Shown: positions 27,538 through 38,052, counted from the stretch's first letter. The stretch: DNA of 64,000 bases from Maribacter sedimenticola (GCF_900188415.1 NZ_FZNV01000004.1:62001-126000), one strand, 5' to 3'. The notes: generated by a model not told the origin, from the sequence alone. Translations and numbers: made by a program.

Positions 27538-29616
27538 CTATTTCATTTTTTTCTTAAGGTACTGCAAATCCTTTGTATCCATCCTCATTGATAAAGAATC
27601 TATTCTTTGTCGTTGATCTTCATCCTGTAATTCCTCATCAAGCATTCTTCTTGCAAATGTCCTAAATTGCCAAGAATGATGATTGGTGGCCTTTATTAGA
27701 TTTTCCAAAGCTTTCCCTTCCAAAACTTTTAAATTGGCCAGATACATAAATGCATTCTGCCTAACCTCTGTATTGTAACGGGAAGAAGTATAACTTTTAA
27801 GCTCTTTTAAATAACCGGATTTTTTAACCAAATTATAACTTGGTGTAACCATTGCCAAAGCTAACCAAAGCGTACGTATATTTTTACTTGGCAAACCAAT
27901 TTCATCTTTGAGTATATTTAAATATTTACTCCTTTCCTCAGGAAACTCAACCCATAATTTATAAAAGACAGTTTCTTTAGTCACATAACTATCGTCAGTT
28001 AACATAGATTCGAACAAAGGTTTTAAAGTTTTAAAGATAGGGTCTCGTGAAATGGCCAAATATTGCCTGGGCATTATTTCCTTTGCCTGCAACAATTCAC
28101 TTAAAGTAGCATCACTGATTTTGGAATGAAAATCTAAAATAAACTGTTTTTTTAAATGAACTGAAGTAGAATCGTTCCAGAATGAAGTCATTATGGAATC
28201 TTTATAATAGGTTTCTGTTGTATCAATTGCATCCGCTATAGCTTGATATCTCTGTATTGAGGCACTTTTTTCATATAAATAAGCCATGGCTTTTTCATAC
28301 GGAAAGGCAGTATTAACCAGCCATTCCTCTTTGAAGGAATTTAAATTTTGTCCACTTACAGCCTCCATTTCCTTTAAAAAATCAGTAACGGTAGCGTTAC
28401 TAAAACTATACTTTTTCAAATAGGAAGCTATACCCTGCCTAAAAGCCTGGTCTCCCAACTGTTCCCTTAACATCAACAATGCCCAAGCGCCCTTTTCATA
28501 AAAGGTTAAACTATCTGCATTAGGATCAAGTAATGATTGTCCTTTGCCATCTTCTGACAGATTTTTTAACGAGGCAGCCGTATCATAATACTTCCAATAA
28601 AATTTATCCTCCCCAAAAATGGACCGTTCGGCCAAATAAGCGTAGTAGGTAGCAAAACCTTCCTGAAGCCAATGGTGGTTACCACTTTCTTCCGTAACCA
28701 AATTACCGAACCACTGGTGCGCAAGCTCATGGGCATTGACATTTACATAATTTCTATCTTTAAAGGCCACACTATCGATCAAATAACTATCAGAAAATAA
28801 TGTTGCACCCGTATTTTCCATTCCTGCATATAGAAAATCATGTACAGGAACCTGTTTATAGTTTTGCCAAGGGTAGTCAAATTCTATTTCTTTTTCCAAG
28901 AAATCAAATATCCTTTTAGTATATCTATATGTGGGTTCTACTTTTAATTCCTCTTGAGGGTAATAATAATTCTCTATAGGAATACCGCTCTCTGACCTTA
29001 ATACTTGTTTTTTATACTTACCAATTGCAAAAGCGATCAAATAGCTACTCATTGGTCTCTCCATATCAAAGCTCCATGCCAATTTACCGTCAATGGGAGT
29101 CTTATCTACCAATAAACCATTCGCAATAACTTCGTTGTTTTTAAAATATATTATTTTAAGGTCAACCTCTACCTTCTCGTTCATATCGTCAAAAGAAGGT
29201 AACCAATGACTGGTATATTTTCCCTGTCCCTGTGTCCATATTTGTTCATTACCACTTATGGCATCATTGAATCCTACAAAATATAAGGCTTGTACGGGCT
29301 GAGCTACATAGTCTAGTTCTACATGATGCTCCCCGTTCTTTTTAGGGGCCCTAAATCCAATTTTTTTACCATTATTGAACACTTGCCGCTTACGACCATT
29401 AAGCCTAAATTCAATGACATTGATGTTTACACCATCAATAAATATAGAATCTGTTTCCGAATGTTGAAGAAAAGTATAACGGACCTTTCCTTGTATTTCC
29501 TTAGCTAGCGTATCTGGACTAATGGTTGCGGAAATCCTAACAAAATCCACATTCCTGTTCTGGGCATTACCCAAAGCAAAAGTGAAAATCAAGAAAAGAA
29601 AAACAACAGGTTTCAT
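27538..29616 (-). CDS. Exported M1-family aminopeptidase
   Basis: A signal peptide (MKPVVFLFLIFTFALGNAQ) precedes a canonical M1 peptidase of 692 residues. The exopeptidase motif appears as YAGMENTG (near 264), the zinc site as HELAH (296-300) and the third ligand as Glu319 in WLQEGFATYY. The C-terminal region is helical with HEAT-like repeats. It should release N-terminal residues from periplasmic peptides. It contrasts with the motif-less M1-like protein at 4534. It is divergent from recG with 111 bases between starts. Confidence 0.93.
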   Translation of the reverse strand: MKPVVFLFLIFTFALGNAQNRNVDFVRISATISPDTLAKEIQGKVRYTFLQHSETDSIFIDGVNINVIEFRLNGRKRQVFNNGKKIGFRAPKKNGEHHVELDYVAQPVQALYFVGFNDAISGNEQIWTQGQGKYTSHWLPSFDDMNEKVEVDLKIIYFKNNEVIANGLLVDKTPIDGKLAWSFDMERPMSSYLIAFAIGKYKKQVLRSESGIPIENYYYPQEELKVEPTYRYTKRIFDFLEKEIEFDYPWQNYKQVPVHDFLYAGMENTGATLFSDSYLIDSVAFKDRNYVNVNAHELAHQWFGNLVTEESGNHHWLQEGFATYYAYLAERSIFGEDKFYWKYYDTAASLKNLSEDGKGQSLLDPNADSLTFYEKGAWALLMLREQLGDQAFRQGIASYLKKYSFSNATVTDFLKEMEAVSGQNLNSFKEEWLVNTAFPYEKAMAYLYEKSASIQRYQAIADAIDTTETYYKDSIMTSFWNDSTSVHLKKQFILDFHSKISDATLSELLQAKEIMPRQYLAISRDPIFKTLKPLFESMLTDDSYVTKETVFYKLWVEFPEERSKYLNILKDEIGLPSKNIRTLWLALAMVTPSYNLVKKSGYLKELKSYTSSRYNTEVRQNAFMYLANLKVLEGKALENLIKATNHHSWQFRTFARRMLDEELQDEDQRQRIDSLSMRMDTKDLQYLKKKMK

Positions 29617-29727
29617 AATGTAAATATATTTGGCTTTAGCTATATAAAAAAATGTAATTCAAAAGACCTTTTCAGCAAAAATGCATAGCTACTTGTACTT
29701 AAACGTGTTTAGATCTAAATTCGTGTT

Positions 29728-31833
29728 ATGAACAACAGTTTTCTGCAAACGCCAATAGTATATTTAAAGGGGGTTGGACCCAATAGGGCAGAAATTTTGG
29801 CTTCAGAAATTGGCGTTTCTACATACCAAGACCTTTTAAACCTTTTCCCCAACAGATATATTGATAAGACCCAATATTATAAAATTGGTCAATTACAACG
29901 TAGCAATGCAGATGTACAGATAATTGGCAAAATCGTTCATATAAAAACCGTAGAGCAAAAAAAGGGTTCTAGATTGGTTGCGCGCTTTATAGATGAGACC
30001 GGTGAAATGGAACTGGTTTGGTTTAGGGGACAAAAATGGATTCGCGAAAATCTTAAGTTGAACATACCCTATGTCATCTTTGGTAAATGTAATTGGTATA
30101 ACGGTACTTTTTCTATGGCCCATCCGGAAATGGAGCCTTTAAAGGAACATCAACAAGGTACTAAAGTATATATGCAGCCTGTATATCCTTCCACAGAAAA
30201 ATTAAGCAACAAGGGAATTACAAATAAGGTTGTCAGTAAACTCATGCAGCAACTGTTTATGGAAATTGGTGGTAGATTCTCCGAAAGCCTGTCCAACAAA
30301 CTGTTAGATGAGCTTAAATTATTGCCCAAACCAGAAGCAATGTTCAATATCCATTTTCCTAAAAGTCAAGAGCTTCTGGCCAAGGCACAGTTTAGGCTAA
30401 AATTTGAGGAACTCTTCTATATTCAATTACAGTTGATCGGAAAAAATGTTTCACGTAAAAAGAAAATTAAAGGATTTCCCTTTCATGAAGTCGGTGAATA
30501 TTTTAATGATTTCTACACCAATAAACTACCTTTTGAACTAACCGGAGCACAGAAACGGGTAATTAAGGAAATACGGGCAGACCTTGGCAGTAATGCCCAA
30601 ATGAATAGATTATTACAGGGCGATGTGGGCTCAGGTAAGACTATTGTGGCGGTAATGACCATGCTTTTGGCCATTGATAACGGATTTCAAGCCTGCTTAA
30701 TGGCGCCTACCGAAATTTTGGCCAATCAACATTTTCAAGGAATTTCAGAGTTATTGAAAGGAACCGAAATTACATGTTCCCTACTTACGGGATCGGTTAA
30801 AAAGTCGGCAAGAAAACCTATTCATGAACAACTTGAAAATGGGGAACTGAACATTCTTATAGGTACCCATGCACTCTTGGAAGATAAGGTAAGGTATAAA
30901 AACCTGGGTATGGCCATAATTGACGAACAACATCGTTTTGGCGTTGCCCAACGTTCCAAACTCTGGCATAAAAATGAATTTCCGCCACACATTCTAGTCA
31001 TGACAGCTACACCAATACCAAGAACATTGGCCATGAGTTTATACGGCGATTTGGATATTTCCGTCATTGACGAACTGCCTCCTGGCCGTAAACCTATCAA
31101 GACCGTTCATCGTTATGATGGCAACAGGTTAAAGGTATTCCGCTTTATACGGGATGAAATTGAAAAAGGACGTCAGGTTTATGTGGTATATCCATTAATA
31201 CAAGAATCCGAAGCAATGGATTATAAAGATTTAATGGATGGCTATGAAAGTATTGTGCGCGATTTTCCACAACCAAAATATCAGATAAGCATTGTACACG
31301 GGCAAATGAAACCGGCGGACAAGGATTATGAGATGGAACGTTTTGTAAAAGGTGAGACACAAATTATGGTGGCAACGACCGTTATAGAAGTTGGGGTCAA
31401 CGTACCAAATGCATCTGTTATGATAATTGAGAGCGCAGAACGTTTTGGTCTATCACAGTTACATCAGTTACGAGGTCGTGTAGGGCGAGGTGCCGATCAA
31501 AGTTATTGTATTCTAATGACCGGACATAAGTTATCCAATGATTCCAAAACCCGATTGGAAACAATGGTGGCCACCAATGATGGGTTCGAAATTGCAGAAG
31601 TAGATCTTAAACTCCGTGGTCCGGGTGATATTATGGGCACCCAACAAAGCGGACTGCTAAACCTAAAGATTGCGGATATCGTAAAAGATAATGACATCCT
31701 TAAAACTGCACGTTACTATGCGCTTCAATTATTAAAGGAAGACCCTACGCTAAGTAAACCTGAAAATCTAATTATCAGACATATGTACGCCCAATTGGTA
31801 AAGCATAAAAATATCTGGACATATATCAGTTAG
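29728..31833 (+). CDS. recG: ATP-dependent DNA helicase RecG
   Basis: The 701-residue protein has the N-terminal wedge with OB fold (QIIGKIVHIKTVEQKKGS) and SF2 helicase domains: LLQGDVGSGKT (Walker A), DEQHRFG (DExH), MTATPIPRT, and the C-terminal RGRVGRGADQS and GPGDIMGTQQSG of the TRG region. RecG remodels stalled forks and Holliday junctions. No abnormal features. Confidence 0.96.
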   Translation: MNNSFLQTPIVYLKGVGPNRAEILASEIGVSTYQDLLNLFPNRYIDKTQYYKIGQLQRSNADVQIIGKIVHIKTVEQKKGSRLVARFIDETGEMELVWFRGQKWIRENLKLNIPYVIFGKCNWYNGTFSMAHPEMEPLKEHQQGTKVYMQPVYPSTEKLSNKGITNKVVSKLMQQLFMEIGGRFSESLSNKLLDELKLLPKPEAMFNIHFPKSQELLAKAQFRLKFEELFYIQLQLIGKNVSRKKKIKGFPFHEVGEYFNDFYTNKLPFELTGAQKRVIKEIRADLGSNAQMNRLLQGDVGSGKTIVAVMTMLLAIDNGFQACLMAPTEILANQHFQGISELLKGTEITCSLLTGSVKKSARKPIHEQLENGELNILIGTHALLEDKVRYKNLGMAIIDEQHRFGVAQRSKLWHKNEFPPHILVMTATPIPRTLAMSLYGDLDISVIDELPPGRKPIKTVHRYDGNRLKVFRFIRDEIEKGRQVYVVYPLIQESEAMDYKDLMDGYESIVRDFPQPKYQISIVHGQMKPADKDYEMERFVKGETQIMVATTVIEVGVNVPNASVMIIESAERFGLSQLHQLRGRVGRGADQSYCILMTGHKLSNDSKTRLETMVATNDGFEIAEVDLKLRGPGDIMGTQQSGLLNLKIADIVKDNDILKTARYYALQLLKEDPTLSKPENLIIRHMYAQLVKHKNIWTYIS

Positions 31834-31909
31834 TTTTATTCTTAACACTTTTACCGTTGAACATCGTAATTTAGGATGGTGTTAATTTCCAAAAAACCCT
31901 TGGTTTTAA

Positions 31910-31917
31910 TAGATTTG
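31910..31917 (+). promoter_or_regulatory. -7 promoter element of the leu operon
   Basis: TAGATTTG matches TAnnTTTG 21 bases before the leuC start, predicting a leader of about 15 bases. That leaves no room for a leader peptide or riboswitch. A -33 TTG is not visible at the usual distance. Confidence 0.5.
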
Positions 31918-31938
31918 TGCACTTAGATTATATAGAAT

Positions 31939-33357
31939 ATGAGCGCAACAAAAACATTATTTGACAAAGTGTGGGATTCCCACGTAGTACATAAAATACA
32001 AGATGGTCCAGATGTGCTGTTCATTGACAGACATATGGTACATGAAGTAACCAGCCCGGTTGCTTTTCTAGGCATTAAGAACAGAAACATTCCTGTAATG
32101 CACCCAGAAAAAACGTTTGCAACAGCTGACCATAATACTCCTACGATCAACCAACATCTACCTGTTGCAGATCCACTTTCTGCAAACCAATTAAAAATGC
32201 TGGAGGAAAATGCCAATGAATATGGTATTTCCTATTGGGGATTGGGGCATGCAAAAAATGGTATTGTACACGTTGTAGGACCTGAATATGGTATTACCCA
32301 GCCGGGCGCTACCATAGTTTGTGGAGATTCACACACCTCTACCCATGGTGCTTTTGGAGCAATTGCTTTTGGTATTGGTACATCTGAAGTTGAAATGGTA
32401 TTGGCTACACAGTGTATTATGCAGCCCAAGCCAAAGAGAATGCGTATCAATATCAACGGAAAAATGAGTAAAGGGGTTACACCTAAAGATGTTGCTCTAT
32501 TCATTATCTCTCAACTGACTACTTCTGGTGCAACTGGTTATTTTGTAGAATATGCAGGTGAAATTTTCAGGGAAATGAGTATGGAAGGTCGTATGACCGT
32601 TTGTAACCTAAGTATTGAAATGGGTGCCCGTGGCGGTATGATCGCTCCTGACGAAAAAACGTTTGAATATATAAAAGGTCGTGAGTTTACACCAAAAGGT
32701 GCGGATTGGGACAAGGCAATGGCCTATTGGGAAACTTTGTATACAGATGAGGATGCTATTTTTGATAAGGAATTGACTTTTGACGGCTCATTGATCGAAC
32801 CTATGATTACCTACGGTACCAACCCAGGTATGGGAATGGGTATCTCTAACGATATTCCAATGGCAAGTGCTGTACAAGGTGGTGCTACTACCTACCAAAA
32901 ATCATTGAAATATATGGATTTCAATGAAGGAGACAGCATGATGGGCAAACCAATAGATTTTGTGTTCCTAGGAAGTTGCACCAATGGCCGTATTGAGGAT
33001 TTTAGGGCTTTTGCCTCTATTGTAAAAGGTAGAAAAAAAGCGAGCAACGTAACCGCTTGGCTCGTACCCGGATCGCATAAAGTAGAAACCGCCATTAAGG
33101 AAGAGGGTATATTGGATATTTTGACAGAAGCCGGATTTGAGCTTCGTGAGCCTGGTTGTTCAGCATGTTTGGCTATGAATGATGATAAGGTACCTGCTGG
33201 TAAATTGGCAGTAAGTACATCCAACAGAAATTTTGAAGGAAGACAAGGCCCAGGATCAAGAACATTATTGGCAAGTCCGCTAGTTGCAGCAGCAGCGGCC
33301 GTAACCGGTAAAGTAACAGACCCTAGGGAATTAATGGAAGAAATGGTTGCAGGTTAA
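31939..33357 (+). CDS. leuC: 3-isopropylmalate dehydratase large subunit
   Basis: The 472-residue aconitase-family protein has the [4Fe-4S] cysteines in [10 protein letters not shown] and GCSACLAMN, plus [13 protein letters not shown] and [14 protein letters not shown]. With LeuD it isomerises 2- to 3-isopropylmalate in leucine synthesis. First gene of leuC-leuD-leuA-leuB. Confidence 0.97.
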   Translation: MSATKTLFDKVWDSHVVHKIQDGPDVLFIDRHMVHEVTSPVAFLGIKNRNIPVMHPEKTFATADHNTPTINQHLPVADPLSANQLKMLEENANEYGISYWGLGHAKNGIVHVVGPEYGITQPGATIVCGDSHTSTHGAFGAIAFGIGTSEVEMVLATQCIMQPKPKRMRININGKMSKGVTPKDVALFIISQLTTSGATGYFVEYAGEIFREMSMEGRMTVCNLSIEMGARGGMIAPDEKTFEYIKGREFTPKGADWDKAMAYWETLYTDEDAIFDKELTFDGSLIEPMITYGTNPGMGMGISNDIPMASAVQGGATTYQKSLKYMDFNEGDSMMGKPIDFVFLGSCTNGRIEDFRAFASIVKGRKKASNVTAWLVPGSHKVETAIKEEGILDILTEAGFELREPGCSACLAMNDDKVPAGKLAVSTSNRNFEGRQGPGSRTLLASPLVAAAAAVTGKVTDPRELMEEMVAG

Positions 33358-33359
33358 TG

Positions 33360-33410
33360 GTTGTTGGTCAATTGTGGATTTTTAAAATACTAAACCAGCT
33401 CACCAACAAC
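33360..33410 (+). other. Inverted repeat between leuC and leuD
   Basis: GTTGTTGGT (33360-33368) and ACCAACAAC (33402-33410) are perfect 9-bp complements around a 33-base loop in the 83-base gap between leuC and leuD. There is no T-run, so it is not an intrinsic terminator; it may act in mRNA processing or stability. Confidence 0.4.
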
Positions 33411-33440
33411 AAATAACTATCAACGAAAAATTAAAGAAAA

Positions 33441-34037
33441 ATGGCATACGATAAATTCAACATATTAACATCAACAGCAGTCCCCCTACCTATTGAAAAT
33501 GTAGATACGGATCAAATTATACCTGCACGATTTTTAAAGGCAACTGAGCGTGTTGGTTTTGGAGATAATCTTTTCAGGGACTGGAGATATAATCAAGATA
33601 ATACCTTAAAGGAAGATTTTGTCCTTAACCAAGATAAATACAGTGGTAAAATATTGATTGGCGGCAAAAACTTTGGGTCGGGTTCATCTCGTGAACATGC
33701 TGCTTGGGCGGTTTATGATTATGGTTTCAGATGTGTAGTATCTAGTTTCTTTGCAGATATTTTCAGAAACAACTGTTTAAATATTGGAGTTTTACCCGTT
33801 CAGGTAAGCGCAGAGTTTTTACAGAAAATCTTTGACGCCATAGAGGCAGACCCCTCTACCCAATTAGAAATCAATTTGCCAGAACAAAAAATAACATTGT
33901 TGCCAACAGGGGAAAGCGAGTCTTTTGACATCAATGACTACAAGAAGAACAATATGTTAAATGGTTTTGATGATATCGATTACCTTTTAAACATTAAAAA
34001 GGATATTGAGACCTTTGCAGAAAACACCCCGCTATAA
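33441..34037 (+). CDS. leuD: 3-isopropylmalate dehydratase small subunit
   Basis: The 198-residue swivel-domain protein has VDTDQIIPARFLK and GKNFGSGSSREHAAWA, the substrate-binding loop of the family. It is the partner of LeuC. It starts 83 bases after leuC, and leuA follows after 26 bases. Confidence 0.96.
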   Translation: MAYDKFNILTSTAVPLPIENVDTDQIIPARFLKATERVGFGDNLFRDWRYNQDNTLKEDFVLNQDKYSGKILIGGKNFGSGSSREHAAWAVYDYGFRCVVSSFFADIFRNNCLNIGVLPVQVSAEFLQKIFDAIEADPSTQLEINLPEQKITLLPTGESESFDINDYKKNNMLNGFDDIDYLLNIKKDIETFAENTPL

Positions 34038-34063
34038 TCCAATTTTCATAACGGAACACACTA

Positions 34064-35578
34064 ATGAAAAGAAAATTGGAAATCATGGATACCACCCTAA
34101 GGGATGGTGAACAAACCTCGGGCGTTTCCTTTTCTGCATCGGAAAAATTGACCTTGGCAAAACTTCTATTGGAAGAATTAAAGGTTGATCGTATTGAAAT
34201 TGCATCTGCACGTGTATCTGATGGTGAGTTGGAAGCCGTACAGAAAATTACGGAATGGGCTGCCGCTAGTGGATATCTAGAGCGTGTAGAGGTCCTAACC
34301 TTTGTTGATGGTGGCATATCATTGGATTGGATGCAAAAATCTGGCGCAATATCCCAGAATTTGTTGACCAAAGGATCAATGAACCATTTAAAGTATCAAT
34401 TAAAGAAAACACCTGAACAACATTTTGCCGAAATTGAGGAAATCTTCAATCAAGCTACGGAAAGAGGTATTATAAACAATATCTACCTGGAGGATTGGAG
34501 CAACGGCATGCGCAACTCAAAGGAATATGTATTTCAGTTTTTGGATTTTCTATCCACACAAAACGTAAAAAGAATTCTTTTACCGGATACTTTGGGTATA
34601 TTGACACATACTGAAACGTATGCGTTTTTAACGGAAATTGTACAAAAATATCCAGATTTACATTTTGATTTTCATGGCCATAACGATTATGACCTAGGAG
34701 TAGCCAATATTATGGAGGCCGTTAAAGCAGGCTGCCATGGGCTTCACCTTACCGTAAACGGTATGGGAGAACGAGCAGGCAATGCCCCTATGGCAAGTGC
34801 CATTGCCGTAATCAACGATTTTTTACCAGAGGTTACCATCAATGTAAATGAAACCTCATTATATAAAGTGAGTAAATTGGTTTCTGCCTTCACCGGTTTC
34901 ACCATACCTGCCAATAAGCCTATTGTGGGCGATAATGTATTTACGCAAACCGCCGGAATTCATGCAGATGGAGACAGTAAAAAGAATTTATACTTTAGCG
35001 ACCTTATGCCTGAGCGTTTTGGAAGAAAGCGTAAATATGCATTAGGAAAAATGTCCGGTAAGGCAAATATTCAAAAGAATTTACAGGAATTAGGTTTGAC
35101 CTTGAACAATGAAGAGTTGAAAAAGGTTACCGCTAGAATTATTGAATTGGGCGATAAAAAAGAGCGTGTTACCAAAGACGATCTTCCTTTTATCATATCT
35201 GATGTGTTGGATACAGCAGATTATAAGCAAAAAGTATTTATAAAATCATATGTGCTCACCCACGCCAAAGGACTTATGCCCTCCACTACCCTTTCCGTTG
35301 AAATTGACGGAAAAGTTATTGAGGCACATGCCCAAGGTGATGGACAATATGATGCTTTTATGAATGCTCTTAAAAAAGTATACATTGCAAAAAAAATACC
35401 CCTTCCAAAATTAACGGATTACGCAGTAAGAATACCACCTGGAAGTACTTCAGATGCATTATGCGAAACAGTGATCACCTGGGAACTGGACGGGAAGGAA
35501 TTCACCTCTAGAGGATTGGATTCCGACCAAACGGTGAGTGCCATTAAAGCCACCGAAAAAATGTTGAATATAATTTAA
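34064..35578 (+). CDS. leuA: 2-isopropylmalate synthase-type enzyme with C-terminal regulatory domain
   Basis: The 504-residue protein has the TIM-barrel motifs TTLRDGEQTSGVSF and the metal-binding HGHNDYDLG, plus GNAPMASAIAV, followed by the allosteric LeuA_dimer domain (about 390-504). In the leuCDAB context it should condense acetyl-CoA with 2-oxoisovalerate. The (R)-citramalate synthase branch has the same plan and cannot be excluded; the presence of ilvA in this window offers another source of 2-oxobutanoate and so makes LeuA the simpler reading. Confidence 0.85.
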   Translation: MKRKLEIMDTTLRDGEQTSGVSFSASEKLTLAKLLLEELKVDRIEIASARVSDGELEAVQKITEWAAASGYLERVEVLTFVDGGISLDWMQKSGAISQNLLTKGSMNHLKYQLKKTPEQHFAEIEEIFNQATERGIINNIYLEDWSNGMRNSKEYVFQFLDFLSTQNVKRILLPDTLGILTHTETYAFLTEIVQKYPDLHFDFHGHNDYDLGVANIMEAVKAGCHGLHLTVNGMGERAGNAPMASAIAVINDFLPEVTINVNETSLYKVSKLVSAFTGFTIPANKPIVGDNVFTQTAGIHADGDSKKNLYFSDLMPERFGRKRKYALGKMSGKANIQKNLQELGLTLNNEELKKVTARIIELGDKKERVTKDDLPFIISDVLDTADYKQKVFIKSYVLTHAKGLMPSTTLSVEIDGKVIEAHAQGDGQYDAFMNALKKVYIAKKIPLPKLTDYAVRIPPGSTSDALCETVITWELDGKEFTSRGLDSDQTVSAIKATEKMLNII

Positions 35579-35592
35579 TAATAAATAGCTTA

Positions 35593-35644
35593 AACGTAAT
35601 ACGATGACCGTATAACGTGTAGCGCATAGCGAAAAGCGAAAAGC
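35593..35644. repeat. Seven-unit 7-bp periodic repeat between leuA and leuB
   Basis: Read in register from 35593 the sequence breaks into AACGTAA, TACGATG, ACCGTAT, AACGTGT, AGCGCAT, AGCGAAA, AGCGAAA and a final AGC. Each of the seven units has CG at positions 3-4, so CG recurs exactly every 7 bp; the last two units are identical. The element fills most of the 75-base gap before leuB. Confidence 0.6.
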
Positions 35645-35653
35645 AATTAGACC

Positions 35654-36709
35654 ATGAAATTAAATATTGCCTTATTGGCCGGTGATGGTATCGGTCCAGA
35701 AGTTATTGATCAAGCAGTAAAGGTATGTGATGCCATTGCAAAAAAATACGACCATGAAATCAGCTGGAAACCTGCTTTGACAGGAGCTGCAGCTATTGAT
35801 GCCGTAGGTGAACCTTACCCAGATGAGACCCATGAAATTTGCGCCAGTGCAGATGCCGTCTTGTTTGGCGCAATTGGCCATCCACGTTTTGACAATGATC
35901 CATCGGCAAAAGTACGTCCGGAACAAGGATTGTTAAAAATGAGGCAAAAATTAGGGCTGTTTGCCAATGTTAGGCCTACGTTTACATTTCCTTCGTTAAT
36001 AGACAAATCGCCTTTAAAAAGAGATCGTATTGAAGGAACGGATTTAATTATCCTAAGGGAATTGACCGGTGGAATCTATTTTGGGGAACGAGGGCGAAAA
36101 GATGATGGAAATACCGCCTTTGATACCATGACCTATCAACGTTTTGAAATAGAACGTTTGGCTAGGAAAGGTTTTGATATGGCCATGAAACGTTCCAAAA
36201 AATTATGTTGTGTGGACAAGGCCAATGTATTGGAATCCTCTAGACTTTGGAGAGAAACCGTACAAGGTTTGGAAAAAGAATATCCAGAAGTTGAAGTTTC
36301 CTATGAATTTATTGATGCCGTAGCCATGAGATTGATCCAATGGCCAAAAGGATATGATGTAATCATTACCGCAAATCTATTTGGTGATATCCTAACGGAT
36401 GAAGCTTCTGTCATTGCGGGTTCCATGGGTCTTATGCCCTCATCTTCCGTAGGAAGTAAAGTATCTTTATATGAGCCTATACATGGTTCTTACCCTCAAG
36501 CAGCCGGTAAGGATATTGCCAACCCATTGGCAACTGTTCTTTCTGCCGCTATGTTGTTCGAAGATTTAGAACTTGTAACCGAAGCAGAAGAGATCAGGCG
36601 CGTAGTCAATAAATCTTTGGCCGAGGGTTATGTAACAGAAGATCTTGCAGATGGTGGCAAGAGCTATAAGACCAGTGAAGTTGGTGACTGGTTGGCAAGC
36701 AACATTTAA
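35654..36709 (+). CDS. leuB: 3-isopropylmalate dehydrogenase
   Basis: The 351-residue protein has the isocitrate/isopropylmalate dehydrogenase pattern: LLAGDGIGPEV, VLFGAIGHPRFD, LRELTGGIYFGERG, CVDKANVLESSRLWR, metal-site NLFGDILTDEASV and coenzyme loop PIHGSYPQAAGKDIANP. It oxidises 3-isopropylmalate with NAD+. Last gene of the operon, followed by a strong terminator. Confidence 0.97.
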   Translation: MKLNIALLAGDGIGPEVIDQAVKVCDAIAKKYDHEISWKPALTGAAAIDAVGEPYPDETHEICASADAVLFGAIGHPRFDNDPSAKVRPEQGLLKMRQKLGLFANVRPTFTFPSLIDKSPLKRDRIEGTDLIILRELTGGIYFGERGRKDDGNTAFDTMTYQRFEIERLARKGFDMAMKRSKKLCCVDKANVLESSRLWRETVQGLEKEYPEVEVSYEFIDAVAMRLIQWPKGYDVIITANLFGDILTDEASVIAGSMGLMPSSSVGSKVSLYEPIHGSYPQAAGKDIANPLATVLSAAMLFEDLELVTEAEEIRRVVNKSLAEGYVTEDLADGGKSYKTSEVGDWLASNI

Positions 36710-36727
36710 ATTAAATACCCACATAAT

Positions 36728-36764
36728 AAAAAAATCCCTTTGAAAATTTCAAAGGGATTTTTTT
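36728..36764. terminator. Bidirectional terminator after leuB
   Basis: Two 18-bp complementary arms (36728-36745, 36747-36764) with core ATCCCTTTGAAA are flanked by A7 and T7. It sits between leuB and the convergent serine hydrolase gene. Confidence 0.92.
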
Positions 36765-36783
36765 ATTAATAGTAATGAATATC

Positions 36784-38052
36784 TTAAATACTGGAAGCAT
36801 TCTCTATTTTTTGTTCGTAAATACCTTTAACTATAGCGCGTAAATCCGGCACCACGGTTTTGACCAATTTAGACGGTCCATTGATCAATACACAAATACC
36901 CAAATCAGCATCAGGAAAAAGTGCGATTTCATTTCTATAATTATTTACGCTACCACCGTGATGCCAAATGGTTTCTTCGGGAGCATTATCCTTTTCTTTA
37001 ACGGTATGTATTCTCCAACCAAATCCATAAGCAGATTTTACATGTCCAGGCCATTTCTGATAATATTTATGATGTCCTTTTAACTCAATGAAAGGGGTAA
37101 ATGCCGCTTTAATCTGTGCTTTGGTCATTACATTTGGGTTATGTCCCAACAAGAATTGCATCCACTTTGCCATATCCTTGGAATTGGCATTGATTCCACC
37201 AGCTGCTATAGCATTGTAATAATTATCCCTGGGAGTTAAGGTTTTCCATTTTTGTCCTCTTTTAATATGTGGAAAAGCAATATTATTGGTATAGATCAAC
37301 GTTTCATGATCCATGGATATGGCATCCATACCAAGAGGTTCAAAAAATTTATTGGTCAACAACGTTTGTATATCATTACCTGTTGCTTTCAGCATCACTT
37401 CTTGAGCTACAGAGAACATGGCATTCTGGTAACTATACTGCGTACCAGGTACACTAATAGGATCAATGGAACTGAATTTTTTACTAATTGATGACATGGG
37501 CAGACCCGCTTCGACCAAATCTGTGTAACTATGATATGGTGTACCCGTTGTATGGGAAAGCAAATGTGCAATTTTAATTCGTTGTGTATTCTGTTGATTT
37601 CCAAACTTAAAGTCAGGCAGGTATGTGGTTACCCTATCATCTAATTGCAATATACCCTCATTGTTCAAATTCGCTGCAAGAATACCGGTAAAGCCTTTGG
37701 AAATGGAACCTAGCCTAAATAAGGTTTCCCCATCCACTTCTTTGGAATCATCTACCTTTCGTTTTCCAAAACCATCAGAAATGATAATGGAGTCCCCTTT
37801 TACAATACTTACGCCGACCCCAACAATATCCCCTGATCGGATAGCTTCTTCAAAATAATCTTTTAAAGCCTGCTTCAATGCATTTTTTTGAAACATATAA
37901 AGTTCTATTTCACGCTTTTCCGCTAAGGTTTTAACAGATTTATCAATTGGAACAATCACTTCTACATTGCTTGGTTGTACCGATGAAGAGGTCAAAAGCA
38001 TTAGAATAATTACGAAGGTCAAAACGCCTAAAAACAGTTTGGTTTGTTTCAC
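36784..38052 (-). CDS. Exported beta-lactamase-family serine hydrolase
   Basis: An N-terminal signal or anchor (LFLGVLTFVIILMLLTSSS) precedes a class C/DD-peptidase-like domain in 422 residues. The catalytic SxxK is SISK in LGSISKGFTG, the second element is YQN in QYSYQNAMF and the third is HHGG in WHHGGSVNNY. Such proteins include esterases and D-aminopeptidases; beta-lactam resistance should not be assumed. Single gene, 350 bases from the divergent FIST gene. Confidence 0.88.
   Translation of the reverse strand: MKQTKLFLGVLTFVIILMLLTSSSVQPSNVEVIVPIDKSVKTLAEKREIELYMFQKNALKQALKDYFEEAIRSGDIVGVGVSIVKGDSIIISDGFGKRKVDDSKEVDGETLFRLGSISKGFTGILAANLNNEGILQLDDRVTTYLPDFKFGNQQNTQRIKIAHLLSHTTGTPYHSYTDLVEAGLPMSSISKKFSSIDPISVPGTQYSYQNAMFSVAQEVMLKATGNDIQTLLTNKFFEPLGMDAISMDHETLIYTNNIAFPHIKRGQKWKTLTPRDNYYNAIAAGGINANSKDMAKWMQFLLGHNPNVMTKAQIKAAFTPFIELKGHHKYYQKWPGHVKSAYGFGWRIHTVKEKDNAPEETIWHHGGSVNNYRNEIALFPDADLGICVLINGPSKLVKTVVPDLRAIVKGIYEQKIENASSI

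Noticed and set aside
36784-38052. Beta-lactam resistance gene
   Set aside because: The SxxK/YxN/HxG set is shared by esterases and DD-peptidases; this exported protein lacks features that point specifically to a beta-lactamase.
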